62,372 nucleotides of DNA from Desulfofundulus thermobenzoicus (GCF_009428905.1 NZ_WHYR01000020.1:1-62372); one strand, 5' to 3'; positions 26,183-35,020 are shown, numbered from the stretch's first letter. Made by a program: numbers and translations. Notes: generated by a model not told the origin, from the sequence alone.

Positions 26183-28224
26183 AAATCCACCACCTCTATG
26201 GCCTCCGCCGGACATATCCGGGCGCATAAACCGCAGCCGTTGCACTGACCGGTAATGTGCGGACTTTCCGCACCCGGGAAAATGGCCGGGCAGCCAATCT
26301 CGGCAATACACTGGCCGCAATCAAGGCATTTATCTGTATTTACCCGGGCGGCGCGCCGCCTTTTGACCAGGGAAACGCATTCCCGGCGCATCACCACCAC
26401 CGCCGGACCGGAATGGGCCAGGGCCTCCCGGACCGCCTGCTCCGCCTGATCCAGGGCATAGGGATCCACCACCCGCACCAGATCCACCCCGCAGGCTCCG
26501 GCCAGGGCGGCAATATCCAGGGGTTCCCCCTGCGCCCCCAGGGCGGTGCGCCCCAGACCGGGATGGGGCTGGTGCCCGGTCATGGCGGTGGTGCGGTTAT
26601 CCAGCACCACCAGCACCATCCGGGCTTTATTATAAACGGCATTAATTAACCCGGATATACCGCTGTGAAAGAAGGTGGAATCGCCCAGGAAGGCTATATG
26701 GGGCCGTTCCGGCTCCACCCGGGAGAGGCCGGCGGCAATATTTACACTGGCCCCCATGCAAAGGCAGGTGTCCACCATATGCAGCGGCGGGGCGTTCCCC
26801 AGGGTGTAACAGCCGATGTCACCGGTGAATACCGCATCGGTGCCGGCGGCCGCCTGCTTGACGGCATAAAAAGCAGCCCGGTGGGGGCATCCGGCGCAGA
26901 GCACCGGCGGGCGCAGGGGCAGTTGGGGAGGCGCCCCTGCCGGCTCCCCGGATCCTGTTTCCACAGATCCGGCTACTTTTGCATCGCCGGGTGAAACTGT
27001 ACCGGCGGCGTCTGGAAAAGTCGCCACATCCAGTGCAGCAGCAGCCTGCGCCGGCATGACAGCGGAAAGGGCCTGCCTCTTCCCCGCTTCCTGAAGAAAA
27101 GCCTTCAGTGATGCCCGCACCCGGTCCACGTTGAACTCCCCTTCCCGGGGCACCAGTCCGTCGTGCTTGCCGCTGATCCCCACCGGCAGGCGGTGCTTGA
27201 AGGCCAGCAGCATTACCTGTTCCTCCACCACCGGCTCCTGTTCCTCCACCACCAGAACGCGATCAGCCCGCCGTAAAAGGGATAACACCGGCTCCCCGGG
27301 TAAGGGATAGGGGGTGCCTATTTTCAACACCGGCAGATCCAAACCCATAAGTTCCAGCGCTTCGTTTATATAATTAAAACTCACCCCGCAGGCGATAATG
27401 GCCGCGGCAGGCTGTCCGGGGGCAAAGGGCCGGGTACCTTTTTCCGGATCAGATCCCCGGTGAACAAATGCGGATAGATTACCTTTTACCGCCGGCCCGT
27501 CCAGAAACCCCGGAACCATTGCTCTGCCGGAAAGGGAATCATATAGCCGGTTAAATGGCAACCGGGCCAGCAACCGACGGGCTTTCTCCTGCTGCCCGTT
27601 AATCCACACATGCCTTTTGGCGGCCAGACTGGGAAAAATCACCCAGCCCGGGCCCTTTTCAAAATAAAACCGGTTATGGGAGGGAAGTATATCCTCGTTT
27701 ACTTCCACGTCCTGACACACGTGGCATACCCGGGTGGTGGGCCGTAAAATGACCGGCAGCTGCAGCTCCTCGGAAAGGCGAAAGGCCTCCGGCACCATTT
27801 CCCGGGCTTCCCGGGGGGTGGCGGGGTCCAAAACCGGCACCCCGGCCATGGCGGCGAATTTGCGGGTATCCTGCTCATTCTGGGAACTGTGGGGACCGGG
27901 ATCGTCGGCCACCACCAGCACCAGCCCTCCCCTGACGCCGATATAGGCCAGGGTCATCAGGGGATCGGCCGCCACGTTCAGCCCCACCTGTTTCATGGTC
28001 ACCATTGCCCGGGCGCCGGCGTAAGAGGCCCCCGCCGCCACCTCCAAAGCCACCTTCTCGTTCACCGACCATTCCACATAAATTCCACTGCGGCCGGCCA
28101 GTTGAGCCACCGTGGCCAGTACCTCCGAGGAAGGGGTGCCCGGATAGCCGGTGACCACCCGTACACCGGCCTCCACCGCCCCCCAGCCAATGGCTTCGTT
28201 GCCCATGAGCAATTTTTTCCCCAT
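26179..28224 (-). CDS. iorA: Indolepyruvate ferredoxin oxidoreductase, alpha subunit
   Basis: The 681-residue catalytic subunit binds thiamine diphosphate and two 4Fe-4S clusters. The pyrimidine-binding domain starts MGKKLLMGNEAIGWGAVEAG with VVTGYPGTPSSE. The diphosphate domain contains FTGDIGCYTLG and the GDSTFFHSGI region. C-terminal ferredoxin motifs are CLDCGQCIAEIGCP and CNGCGLCARICP. An Ala/Gly/Pro-rich linker of about 60 residues (about 405-465) is longer than usual. Transamination of aromatic amino acids supplies its substrates. The ATG at 28224 follows AGGGGAAG. A terminator-like hairpin ends 32 bp before the start, leaving no room for a promoter between them. Confidence 0.95.
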   Translation of the reverse strand: MGKKLLMGNEAIGWGAVEAGVRVVTGYPGTPSSEVLATVAQLAGRSGIYVEWSVNEKVALEVAAGASYAGARAMVTMKQVGLNVAADPLMTLAYIGVRGGLVLVVADDPGPHSSQNEQDTRKFAAMAGVPVLDPATPREAREMVPEAFRLSEELQLPVILRPTTRVCHVCQDVEVNEDILPSHNRFYFEKGPGWVIFPSLAAKRHVWINGQQEKARRLLARLPFNRLYDSLSGRAMVPGFLDGPAVKGNLSAFVHRGSDPEKGTRPFAPGQPAAAIIACGVSFNYINEALELMGLDLPVLKIGTPYPLPGEPVLSLLRRADRVLVVEEQEPVVEEQVMLLAFKHRLPVGISGKHDGLVPREGEFNVDRVRASLKAFLQEAGKRQALSAVMPAQAAAALDVATFPDAAGTVSPGDAKVAGSVETGSGEPAGAPPQLPLRPPVLCAGCPHRAAFYAVKQAAAGTDAVFTGDIGCYTLGNAPPLHMVDTCLCMGASVNIAAGLSRVEPERPHIAFLGDSTFFHSGISGLINAVYNKARMVLVVLDNRTTAMTGHQPHPGLGRTALGAQGEPLDIAALAGACGVDLVRVVDPYALDQAEQAVREALAHSGPAVVVMRRECVSLVKRRRAARVNTDKCLDCGQCIAEIGCPAIFPGAESPHITGQCNGCGLCARICPAEAIEVVDL

Positions 28225-28255
28225 ACCTGCTTCCCCTTTGCCTGAACCAATAAAA

Positions 28256-28280
28256 ATCACCAGGTCAATGGCCTGGTGAT
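28256..28280 (-). terminator. Terminator or attenuator in the iorA leader
   Basis: ATCACCAGG (28256-28264) and CCTGGTGAT (28272-28280) form a perfect 9-bp stem with a 7-nt loop, followed on the minus strand by TTTTTATTGG. It can end tRNA-Leu transcripts. Because iorA starts 32 bp beyond, iorA transcription must pass through it. Confidence 0.85.
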
Positions 28281-28359
28281 GACCGTTCAAAAAAAACCCC
28301 CCGGGCTCCCCTCACCTCGGCTAAAGGCCTGCTCAGCTCAACCTCGTTTACAGATAAAT

Positions 28360-28375
28360 AACCGGCTGACCGGTT
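28360..28375 (-). terminator. Small hairpin after tRNA-Leu
   Basis: AACCGG-TCAG-CCGGTT on the minus strand is followed by ATTTATCTG. It may be a weak tRNA terminator, which would leave the stronger hairpin at 28256-28280 as an iorA leader element. Confidence 0.45.
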
Positions 28376-28395
28376 AATTTTTGACAAAAAGCTGC

Positions 28396-28484
28396 TGGTG
28401 CCGGAGACCGGACTTGAACCGGTACGGGCATTGCTGCCCCCGGGATTTTAAGTCCCGTGCGTCTGCCTGTTCCGCCACTCCGGC
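28396..28484 (-). tRNA. tRNA-Leu (anticodon UAA)
   Basis: A class II tRNA with encoded CCA. The acceptor GCCGGAG pairs with CTCCGGC, the anticodon arm is CGGGA-CTTAAAA-TCCCG (UAA), a long variable arm follows, and the T-arm has GGTTCAAGTCC. It reads UUA and UUG codons. A near-consensus promoter lies just upstream. Confidence 0.97.
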
Positions 28485-28500
28485 ACATACCAGCATGGTT

Positions 28501-28530
28501 ATCTTACCACAGAAACGGCACACCTGTCAA
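28501..28530 (-). promoter_or_regulatory. Sigma-A promoter of tRNA-Leu
   Basis: TTGACA (28525-28530), 18-bp spacer, TAAGAT (28501-28506) on the minus strand, about 17 bp before the mature 5' end. Confidence 0.85.
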
Positions 28531-28549
28531 CGATGCCCCCAAGCCCATT

Positions 28550-30421
28550 TCAATCAACCTTTTTTTTCACCACCGGCACCAGAAAGGCCATCCGGTTGGC
28601 GTCTTTATTAATGGTTACGTAAGCCCAGCCGTTCATCTCCTTTATCCTGGTGCCGGCCGGCACCCTGACCCGGTTGCTTTTCCCCAGGGGCAGGGCAAAG
28701 GTCATTTCTTTTAAAGAAACCGGAGACCAGGCTGAAATGAAATAACCCTTACCGGTCTCACGCACGGAAAAATGTACCCTTTCATGCCTGTTCAGGAAAT
28801 CGGTAAAATCATTCATTGTGCGTACAGTCAGATTTCCCTCTCCCACATGTTTTAGCACATGGCCCTGGATATTTCGCCACATGCCGGGGTGCCTGGCAAT
28901 GGAAACCGGGTGGAAATAAATCTGGCGAATTTCCCGCCTGGGAATCATGGAATCAATCAATTGAACCATATCCTGCTCAATTTCAGCCGGTTTCTTTCCT
29001 CCGGCCAGCATGTTCTCAAAGGCGGTGCCGTAAGTCAGGCCGGTATAACCGAAGAGCCAGAATCTTTTCTCGGGGCGGCCGTTAAACCAGGCATGGGTGG
29101 GTGGGGAATTAAAGGCCAGCGGAATGGCGGCCGCCTTTGTTCCCAGGGCAGCCAGAAAATCATTTACCACGGGATCATGCGCTCCCCCGGGAGCGGCATA
29201 GACAGATACCCGCTCACCGGTTACCTTCTCCAGCGCCTGGTAATTCAGGTTAATAAAATCCTCCTTTTGCTGGTCGCTCAGCTCCCCGAAGTGATAGGCC
29301 CAGTAGTTATGTATCCATCCGCCGTGGGCGCCAATGTTGCCGTACTGGCCGAGAGCCTCTATATAAGGGCGCCCTTTCCTGGCGTTTAACACATCGACCC
29401 CTCTTTTATCCCCGGGCCGGTCATTATCCGGGCCGGCGGTCACAAAAATGGAAAAGGGTATTTCCCCGGCCAGAAGCTTCAGAGCCAAAATGCGATCCAG
29501 ATCGCGGAAATAGGCTCCCGAACATACGTGCATAGACAATACCAGTCCGGCAGTGCCTCCCGGGGAAGCCACCAGACGGGGCAAACCCACCAGGTCCAAA
29601 AGAAAATATTTGAGCAGCCCGCGCAAAACAAAATCCACGTTTTCCCGTATTTTCAACAATCCGGGCGCACCGTTGACATATAGTACAACACCGCCTCCCG
29701 GATATTTTTTTTGCATGACAAAACCGTTTTCGGGAACAAACTGGGGACCGGTATAGGCCAGTATATCGGCCGTTACGCCGGAAATGGGCAGAAAAGGGGT
29801 TTTTACGGCGGGATAATCGAAAATTTTGAGCATATCCCGTTCAAAAAGACCGGGATCAAAATACTTGCGTAGCGGGGAATTGCCGGGAACGAATATATTG
29901 CCTTTGCGCATTTTTTCTTCCGGCCCGGGTATATGATATTGCAGGCCGGCCAGGTTCGAGAGCAAACCCCGCTCCCGTGCCATCCCCCTCTGGTCAACGG
30001 TTCCAGTATCGGTACCCAGGAATATCTTTCCCCCCGCCTGCTGCACATAGGCACTGCATAATGCGGCCAGGGAAGGGGTTATATTACGACCAGTTTCTTC
30101 GGGAATGATTAATGCCACATATTGTTCGGCCAGTTTTCCGGGGGTAAAATTGGACAGGGTGTCGGCCGGCACAACTTCGTAGGGAAACCCCTCTTCGGCC
30201 AGGATTTGTTCATAGGCGGCCACTGCACCCGCATCTTTTTCACCAACAACCAGGGCAACCTTCAGTTCCACGTTCAAAGGAAAATTGGTTGCCGGCGCAA
30301 CAAACTGCGGCGTAAAAGCCGGCTGTTCACCGGTCAATGCCGGTTCACTCCCCGACCATTTCACGTATATAAATAATAGCAGGATTATTATGCCGAAAAT
30401 GACGGGCAACGTTTTTTTCAT
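28550..30421 (-). CDS. Membrane-anchored protein with polysaccharide-deacetylase-like domain
   Basis: A 623-residue exported protein with an uncleaved N-terminal helix (about 4-22). Residues about 50-260 look like a flavodoxin- or glutamine-amidotransferase-like domain (VALVVGEKDAGA, EEGFPYEVV, QYVALIIPEE). Residues about 285-540 contain features of a divergent NodB deacetylase: MHVCSGAYF, IGAHGGWIHNYWA with candidate metal His, and YAAPGGAHDP. The C-terminal 60 residues are beta-rich. This two-domain layout is seen in proteins of exopolysaccharide loci. The substrate is unknown and the classical TFDDG motif is absent, so catalytic activity is not certain. The ATG at 30421 follows GGGAGGAAGAGA. 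Confidence 0.6.
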   Translation of the reverse strand: MKKTLPVIFGIIILLLFIYVKWSGSEPALTGEQPAFTPQFVAPATNFPLNVELKVALVVGEKDAGAVAAYEQILAEEGFPYEVVPADTLSNFTPGKLAEQYVALIIPEETGRNITPSLAALCSAYVQQAGGKIFLGTDTGTVDQRGMARERGLLSNLAGLQYHIPGPEEKMRKGNIFVPGNSPLRKYFDPGLFERDMLKIFDYPAVKTPFLPISGVTADILAYTGPQFVPENGFVMQKKYPGGGVVLYVNGAPGLLKIRENVDFVLRGLLKYFLLDLVGLPRLVASPGGTAGLVLSMHVCSGAYFRDLDRILALKLLAGEIPFSIFVTAGPDNDRPGDKRGVDVLNARKGRPYIEALGQYGNIGAHGGWIHNYWAYHFGELSDQQKEDFINLNYQALEKVTGERVSVYAAPGGAHDPVVNDFLAALGTKAAAIPLAFNSPPTHAWFNGRPEKRFWLFGYTGLTYGTAFENMLAGGKKPAEIEQDMVQLIDSMIPRREIRQIYFHPVSIARHPGMWRNIQGHVLKHVGEGNLTVRTMNDFTDFLNRHERVHFSVRETGKGYFISAWSPVSLKEMTFALPLGKSNRVRVPAGTRIKEMNGWAYVTINKDANRMAFLVPVVKKKVD

Positions 30422-31154
30422 TCTCTTCCTCCCGAAATAACAGGGTGGAGTGAAACCGGTTGCACCGGGAAAAGAGTGCCGCCGGGAAGGAACCGGCCGG
30501 AAATAATTGAAAGCAGAATTTACCTGTGTGAATATTGTAACTACCCCTGTCCGGAAATGTCAATGAAAAACGAAAGGCATATTCTACCGCGCCGCATAAA
30601 AAATACCTTGTCTTGTTTTTTCGTCAGTAAATGGTACTACCCGCTTGCTTACAACACGGTGTTATTATTTGACCAAATGGTTTTAATAAATATTCACTCT
30701 TATCCTTTGTCTTTTCAAATACCCACTTGCCCCCATATTTTACTTATAATATAATTATTAAAAGGCAGGAAGGGAAAGTAGTAAAGGGTTAATAAAGATG
30801 AGGCCGCGCTGGTGGCCCGGAAGGGGTATGGGATTTATCGCAATAAAAGGATAAATAATACAGTGGGGGTTTGTACTCTTGTGAAGGAGAGATCATTCCC
30901 CTGTAAGCGCTTCCCGCCGTTAATCAACGGGAGCCGGGTGGTTATGTATGCCCTTTCCCCAACAGCCGATCTCACGCAGGCTCAAGCCATACGCCATGCG
31001 TTTATTGTCCACAGGGTGTTTATGCAAAAGAGCTGCTCATGGGGACAATTGTTCCCCAATCTAAAGCATAACCAACTTCAAGTGTGGAGCTCACGGAGCA
31101 TAAATTCTCATCCAATCCGACGCCAACGACTATTTTGGAAGGAGGTTCCAACAG
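30422..31154. other. Long AT-rich intergenic region upstream of htpX
   Basis: This 733-bp stretch begins with the promoter region of the minus-strand deacetylase-like gene. From 30560 to 30790 it is strongly AT-rich. From 30880 to 31090 composition returns to normal and short complementary blocks appear, e.g. TTCCCGCCGTTAATCAACGGGAG (CCGTT/AACGG), but no known riboswitch consensus is recognisable. A 118-codon plus frame at 30812-31168 has no ribosome site, overlaps the htpX start and has unnatural composition, so I do not call it. Confidence 0.5.
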
Positions 31155-32000
31155 ATGAACAATTTTAAAGCCTGGATGTTAATGGGTCTTTTAACCGTTT
31201 TGCTGGTATTGATTGGCGACTGGATCGGCGGCACATCAGGCGCCTTCCTGTTCTTCATCATTGCCCTGGGCATGAACTTTTTCGGTTATTATTTCAGCGA
31301 TAAGATAGCCATTGCCATGACCGGGTCCCAACCCCTGGAGGAGCACCAGGCACCGGAACTGTTTGCCATTATCCGCCACCTTGCCCAGCGGGCGGGGATT
31401 CCCATGCCCCGGGTGTACCGCACCCCTTCACCGCAGCCCAATGCCTTTGCCACCGGCCGTAACCCGGCCAATGCGGCTGTGGCCGTCACCGACGGTCTAA
31501 TGCAAATGCTCAACCGTTCCGAAGTGGAGGGTGTGCTGGCCCACGAAATAGCCCACATCAAAAACCGGGACGTCCTGGTGGCCACCATTGCCGCCGCCAT
31601 GGCCGGAGCCATTACCATGATTGCCAACGCCCTGCAATGGGGACTGATCTTTGGTGCCGGCCGGGATGAGGAGGAAGGAGGAAGCCCCCTGGGACTGGTG
31701 GGCGCATTGTTGATGATTATAATGGCCCCTCTGGCGGCCACTCTGATTCAACTGGCTATTTCCCGCACCCGGGAATTTCAGGCGGACGCCACCGGTGCCC
31801 GCCTGGCGGGCACGCCCCACGGTCTGGCCAGTGCCCTGCTGAAACTGGAACGGGCTTCCCAGCACATACCCATGCAGGTAAATCCGGCCACTTCCCATCT
31901 CTTCATTGTCAACCCCCTGTCGGGGGAATCCATGGCCCGTCTTTTCAGCACCCATCCGCCCATCTCCGAAAGGGTGCGGCGACTGCAACAAATGAAATAA
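31155..32000 (+). CDS. htpX: Zinc metalloprotease HtpX
   Basis: A 281-residue membrane protease of family M48 that removes misfolded membrane proteins. Two N-terminal helices (about 8-24 and 29-45) precede the cytosolic catalytic part with HEIAH (His130, Glu131, His134) and the third zinc ligand Glu in SRTREFQADATGA. Two further hydrophobic segments lie at about 143-160 and 175-200. The ATG at 31155 follows GGAAGGAGG at good spacing. It stands alone with a strong terminator downstream. Confidence 0.95.
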   Translation: MNNFKAWMLMGLLTVLLVLIGDWIGGTSGAFLFFIIALGMNFFGYYFSDKIAIAMTGSQPLEEHQAPELFAIIRHLAQRAGIPMPRVYRTPSPQPNAFATGRNPANAAVAVTDGLMQMLNRSEVEGVLAHEIAHIKNRDVLVATIAAAMAGAITMIANALQWGLIFGAGRDEEEGGSPLGLVGALLMIIMAPLAATLIQLAISRTREFQADATGARLAGTPHGLASALLKLERASQHIPMQVNPATSHLFIVNPLSGESMARLFSTHPPISERVRRLQQMK

Positions 32001-32015
32001 GAACAACCTCACGCC

Positions 32016-32054
32016 TTCCGGGCTCCGCCCCGCCGGCAGAGCCCGGAAAATTTT
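32016..32054 (+). terminator. Rho-independent terminator of htpX
   Basis: TTCCGGGCTC (32016-32025) pairs with GAGCCCGGAA (32039-32048), followed by AATTTTTT. Confidence 0.9.
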
Positions 32055-32146
32055 TTGGAATGTTTTTGCCGGAGCACCGGGATGTGATAATATGGAGGGG
32101 TGATTAGCAGTACCGCCCATGGAATAAAGGAGGTTATCTGGCTATT

Positions 32147-32443
32147 ATGGAAACAACCCGTCCCCAGAGGACTATTGTCGTCAGTATTCAGGGCTGGGAA
32201 CTGGAAGTGCTTGAGGGACCCCGCCGGGTTAATGTGGATTTAATGGGCGAAATGCTGGAATTCAAAGGCATATGGTTGACCGAACCGGAACGGGGGATGG
32301 TAACCGTTCTCTGTTATCCGGATAAGGTTTTCTATCTGGAAATTACCGAAGAAGAAGTCCCGGTAAAAAGGCCCGGGCGCAGGAATAAAGTGACCCCCTT
32401 ACGACCCCTGGAACAGCTGCCGCCACCGGAAAAGGATAAATAA
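32147..32443 (+). CDS. Hypothetical protein, 98 residues
   Basis: A small acidic-to-neutral protein with alternating hydrophobic beta pattern (RTIVVSIQGWELEVLEGP, VTVLCYPDKVFYLEI) and a basic, Pro-rich tail (KRPGRRNKVTPLRPLEQL). It has one Cys and no signal peptide or membrane helix. The ATG at 32147 has AAAGGAGG upstream, at slightly long spacing (11-12 nt). No family is recognised. It is convergent with the gene at 32665. Confidence 0.6.
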   Translation: METTRPQRTIVVSIQGWELEVLEGPRRVNVDLMGEMLEFKGIWLTEPERGMVTVLCYPDKVFYLEITEEEVPVKRPGRRNKVTPLRPLEQLPPPEKDK

Positions 32444-32528
32444 TCGTCCCGTGGCCCCTAAACGGCCAGCCACCTGATCCCATTTCCCCGGAAAAACCCC
32501 GGCCAAATATGATCCGCAAAACGGCTGC

Positions 32529-32570
32529 GGCGGTCCATCGACGGTTACTGTTTCCCGTCGATGGACCGCC
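32529..32570. terminator. 16-bp perfect inverted repeat between convergent genes
   Basis: GGCGGTCCATCGACGG and CCGTCGATGGACCGCC pair without mismatch around a 10-nt loop. T-runs are weak on both sides, so termination is probable but not certain; it separates two convergent genes. Confidence 0.55.
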
Positions 32571-32596
32571 TCCGTATACGGCACCATTTTCTCAAT

Positions 32597-32609
32597 GGGG
32601 TCTGACCCC
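32597..32609. repeat. Dispersed GGGGTCTGACCCC palindrome, copy 3
   Basis: Identical to the 13-mer at 14052-14064; flanking CTCAAT and ATGACA extend a partial dyad (TCA...TGA). Confidence 0.6.
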
Positions 32610-32664
32610 ATGACAATTTTCCCCATCACCCCCCCGGCCGTCCGCCTATTTTCACCTTAATCAT

Positions 32665-33432
32665 CTAACGACGGTGGCGTTCCTTATGATGTTTGATGCG
32701 CGCCTTGTCTTTCCCCGCCGGGGCCACCTTTATAACGGCGAAAGAGTTTTCCTTTTCATCCATCGCCGGGACTGCACCCGCCAGTTCCCTGGGACGCATG
32801 GCATCCTCCAGCTTTTTCAGAGTTTCCGGTTTTATCAAAACGGACCCGTCTTCTTTATTTTCCACCCCGTCGTATTTCTCCCCGCCAGCTTGCTCCGGGG
32901 TTCCCGCCGACATCTCCATATCAATGACGACCCCTTCCCGGGCACAAGCCACCTCCTCCAGCGCCAGAGCGGCTTCAACATCAGAACCGTTTGTTTTCTC
33001 CCCATCCTTACCGGTATCCGCGGGCGACTTTACAGCCTGCGGTAGCTGGTGATCATATTTCTGCCCCCCCTGGTCGCCCCAGAGAAATTCATAATGTATC
33101 TGGCGGCAGTCAGCCAGAATTCTTTCCATGTCCGACTGCAGTGCTCCCATCATATAGGCCAGCTGACCCATGGGCAATTCGTTGAAGGCATTTCTTTCCC
33201 TGACATTTTCGATTACCTCCGGTAAAACCATTAGCTCGTCACCGATTTTGTCCGCCAGATCCTGGAGCTGCAGCAATGCGTCGGTGAGGATATCCAACAG
33301 CTGACCGGCCAGCTCTTCCTGTTGTCGCCGCAAATCCAGATAACGCACAATTTCTTCGGTGGACAAATCGGCAATGGCCACCTGCTCCATTGACCCCAGT
33401 TCTTCCACCAGTTCACAATAACGCTTTAACAA
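32665..33432 (-). CDS. Hypothetical helical protein, 255 residues
   Basis: The N-terminal half (about 1-120) is rich in heptad-like helices (EEIVRYLDLRRQQEELAGQL, ALLQLQDLADKIGDEL), the middle is a Lys/Asp/Glu/Gly-rich linker, and the C-terminus is highly basic (GKDKARIKHHKERHRR). No signal peptide or membrane helix is evident. The overall plan resembles small chaperone-like or nucleoid-associated proteins but I recognise no family. The TTG at 33432 follows GGGGTGA. It diverges from the SPW-repeat gene. Confidence 0.6.
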   Translation of the reverse strand: MLKRYCELVEELGSMEQVAIADLSTEEIVRYLDLRRQQEELAGQLLDILTDALLQLQDLADKIGDELMVLPEVIENVRERNAFNELPMGQLAYMMGALQSDMERILADCRQIHYEFLWGDQGGQKYDHQLPQAVKSPADTGKDGEKTNGSDVEAALALEEVACAREGVVIDMEMSAGTPEQAGGEKYDGVENKEDGSVLIKPETLKKLEDAMRPRELAGAVPAMDEKENSFAVIKVAPAGKDKARIKHHKERHRR

Positions 33433-33608
33433 CTTAAAATCACCCCGCAGTTGAAATAGTATTATCAGTTTTATTCTACCTTAATTTCCTATTTCCTCCA
33501 TGCCTGGGTTATAATTACCGTATTTTCTGCCCGGCCGGTTTTATGTTTAAAAAATACGGTTACGGTTAAAATAAGTCATGTACTTTAAGGCGAGGGAGGT
33601 GAGTCAAG

Positions 33609-33803
33609 GTGAATAGATACGCCTGGTTGGGAATCATCTTTGGCATCTGGCTGATCATCGCCCCCTTTGTCCTGGGCTATTCCCATGTGGTCAATGCCAT
33701 GTGGAATGATATCATCTTAGGTATTCTTGTGGCCGTTGGTTCCTATCTTACCAATGCCGAGACACGGGGCGCCAGGGTGGGTGGCGGCGGGGAAACCAAA
33801 TAG
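33609..33803 (+). CDS. SPW-repeat-like membrane protein, 64 residues
   Basis: Two membrane helices, WLGIIFGIWLIIAPFVLGY and WNDIILGILVAVGSYLT, joined by a short loop, match half of the SPW repeat family found in bacterial membrane proteins of unknown role. A short charged Gly-rich tail follows. The GTG at 33609 has a very good ribosome site (GGGAGGTGA) six bases upstream. A strong terminator immediately follows, so it is monocistronic. Confidence 0.75.
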   Translation: MNRYAWLGIIFGIWLIIAPFVLGYSHVVNAMWNDIILGILVAVGSYLTNAETRGARVGGGGETK

Positions 33804-33813
33804 CCTCCCGCCC

Positions 33814-33853
33814 AAAAGGTCCGGCCGGAAACTATCCGGCCGGACCTTTTTTT
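33814..33853 (+). terminator. Very strong rho-independent terminator
   Basis: AAAAGGTCCGGCCGG (33814-33828) pairs perfectly with CCGGCCGGACCTTTT (33836-33850), and the T-run extends to seven T. Confidence 0.95.
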
Positions 33854-34028
33854 GGTTTATACTTGTGTGTCAAAGTTACCGGTGGTATACTCGGGGTGAA
33901 CACAGCGACGTATACATGGCAGCCTCACGACGCTAGAAACAAATCAACCATAAGAAAACGCTGTCGTTCCTGGAAGCCATGCGTCGTAATATATGCTTTC
34001 AAAACCAAAGGTAAGCGGGTGAGCGGAA

Positions 34029-34658
34029 ATGCATGGTTTTAACCCCTTCACCTCGCCCCCGGCCGGGGAAATAAAGCAAAAAATAAACCGTTTGAAAAAG
34101 GCTTATCCAAGTCTTACCCGTCGGGATCTGGCCCTGAAAATAATCGAGGAGCGGAGCCGGCAATGCGCCCTGACCGGCCTGTTGAGCGCTCTGCCCGCTA
34201 TAGTTCCGGGGTTGGGTACGGTCCTGGCCCTTCTGGGAGGAGTAGCCCTGGACATAACCCTGATGACCTACCTGCTGGGCCGGATGGTACTGGAGGTGGC
34301 GGCCGTCTACCGGAGGGATCTCACCGGATACCGCTATCGCCAGGAGGCCTTCTGGGCCTTTCTACTGGCCGCAGGAGCAGGTAGCGTGGGAAGCAGCCTG
34401 TCCCGGACAGTGGCGGCACAGCTGTCAAAAGAAGCCTTTTCAGCCCTGGCGGAAAGGGCACTGATTTCCCTGGGAGTACGGGCCACTGCCCGCTCTTCCC
34501 TGCTGCGGATCATTCCCTTCCTGGGCTTGTTGCTGGCCGGAGGGGTGAACTACTGGGTAGCCCTGACCGTGGGCAACCGGGCCATAAAATACTACGAAGA
34601 GCGAGAACCGGAAGAATGGTCCGGGACTACAGTGGATGTTGAGCATTCAGCAGGTTAA
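34029..34658 (+). CDS. EcsC/DUF697-like membrane protein
   Basis: A 209-residue protein with a charged helical N-terminus (EIKQKINRLKKAYPSLTRRDLALKIIEERSRQ is the start of that region), then hydrophobic segments at about 48-92 and 112-127 and a final one at about 165-187. The Gly- and Pro-rich LLSALPAIVPGLGTVLALLG and the second IPFLGLLLAGGVNYWVAL are typical of the EcsC/DUF697-type hairpin fold that binds membranes. The exact family is not certain. The ATG at 34029 has GGGTGAG upstream. It lies next to the tRNA array in convergent orientation. Confidence 0.6.
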   Translation: MHGFNPFTSPPAGEIKQKINRLKKAYPSLTRRDLALKIIEERSRQCALTGLLSALPAIVPGLGTVLALLGGVALDITLMTYLLGRMVLEVAAVYRRDLTGYRYRQEAFWAFLLAAGAGSVGSSLSRTVAAQLSKEAFSALAERALISLGVRATARSSLLRIIPFLGLLLAGGVNYWVALTVGNRAIKYYEEREPEEWSGTTVDVEHSAG

Positions 34659-34701
34659 CCATGGAAAACAGGGATCCCTCTTAAAGCCTGATAACAAAAA
34701 A

Positions 34702-34725
34702 CTGGCAATCCGCAGGGATCGCCAG
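34702..34725 (-). terminator. Rho-independent terminator of the tRNA array
   Basis: On the minus strand CTGGCGATCC-CTGC-GGATTGCCAG (one G-T pair) is followed by TTTTTTG, 12 bp after tRNA-Cys. Confidence 0.85.
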
Positions 34726-34736
34726 CTGGTATCATG

Positions 34737-34812
34737 TGGAGGCGGCATCCGGATTCGAACCGGAGAATAACGGTTTTGCAGACCGTCCCCTTAGCCACTT
34801 GGGTATGCCGCC
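34737..34812 (-). tRNA. tRNA-Cys (anticodon GCA)
   Basis: The acceptor GGCGGC pairs with GCCGCC, CCA is encoded, and the anticodon loop is CTGCAAA (GCA). Last gene of a four-tRNA array on the minus strand. Confidence 0.97.
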
Positions 34813-34820
34813 AGAAAAAA

Positions 34821-34895
34821 TGGAGCGGAAGACGGGATTCGAACCCGCGACCCTCGCCTTGGCAAGGCGATGCTCTACCACTGAGCCACTTCCGC
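34821..34895 (-). tRNA. tRNA-Gly (anticodon GCC)
   Basis: GCGGAAG pairs with CTTCCGC, CCA is encoded, and the anticodon loop is TTGCCAA (GCC). Only eight bases separate it from tRNA-Cys. Confidence 0.97.
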
Positions 34896-34939
34896 ATGTT
34901 TGCACAAGATTATATGTTATTTTTGTCTGGTTGTCAAGA

Positions 34940-35015
<76 letters not shown>

Positions 35016-35020
35016 ACAAA

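Noticed and set aside
30812..31168. 118-codon plus frame before htpX
   Set aside because: No ribosome site, overlaps the htpX ribosome site and start, unnatural composition. Treated as noncoding.
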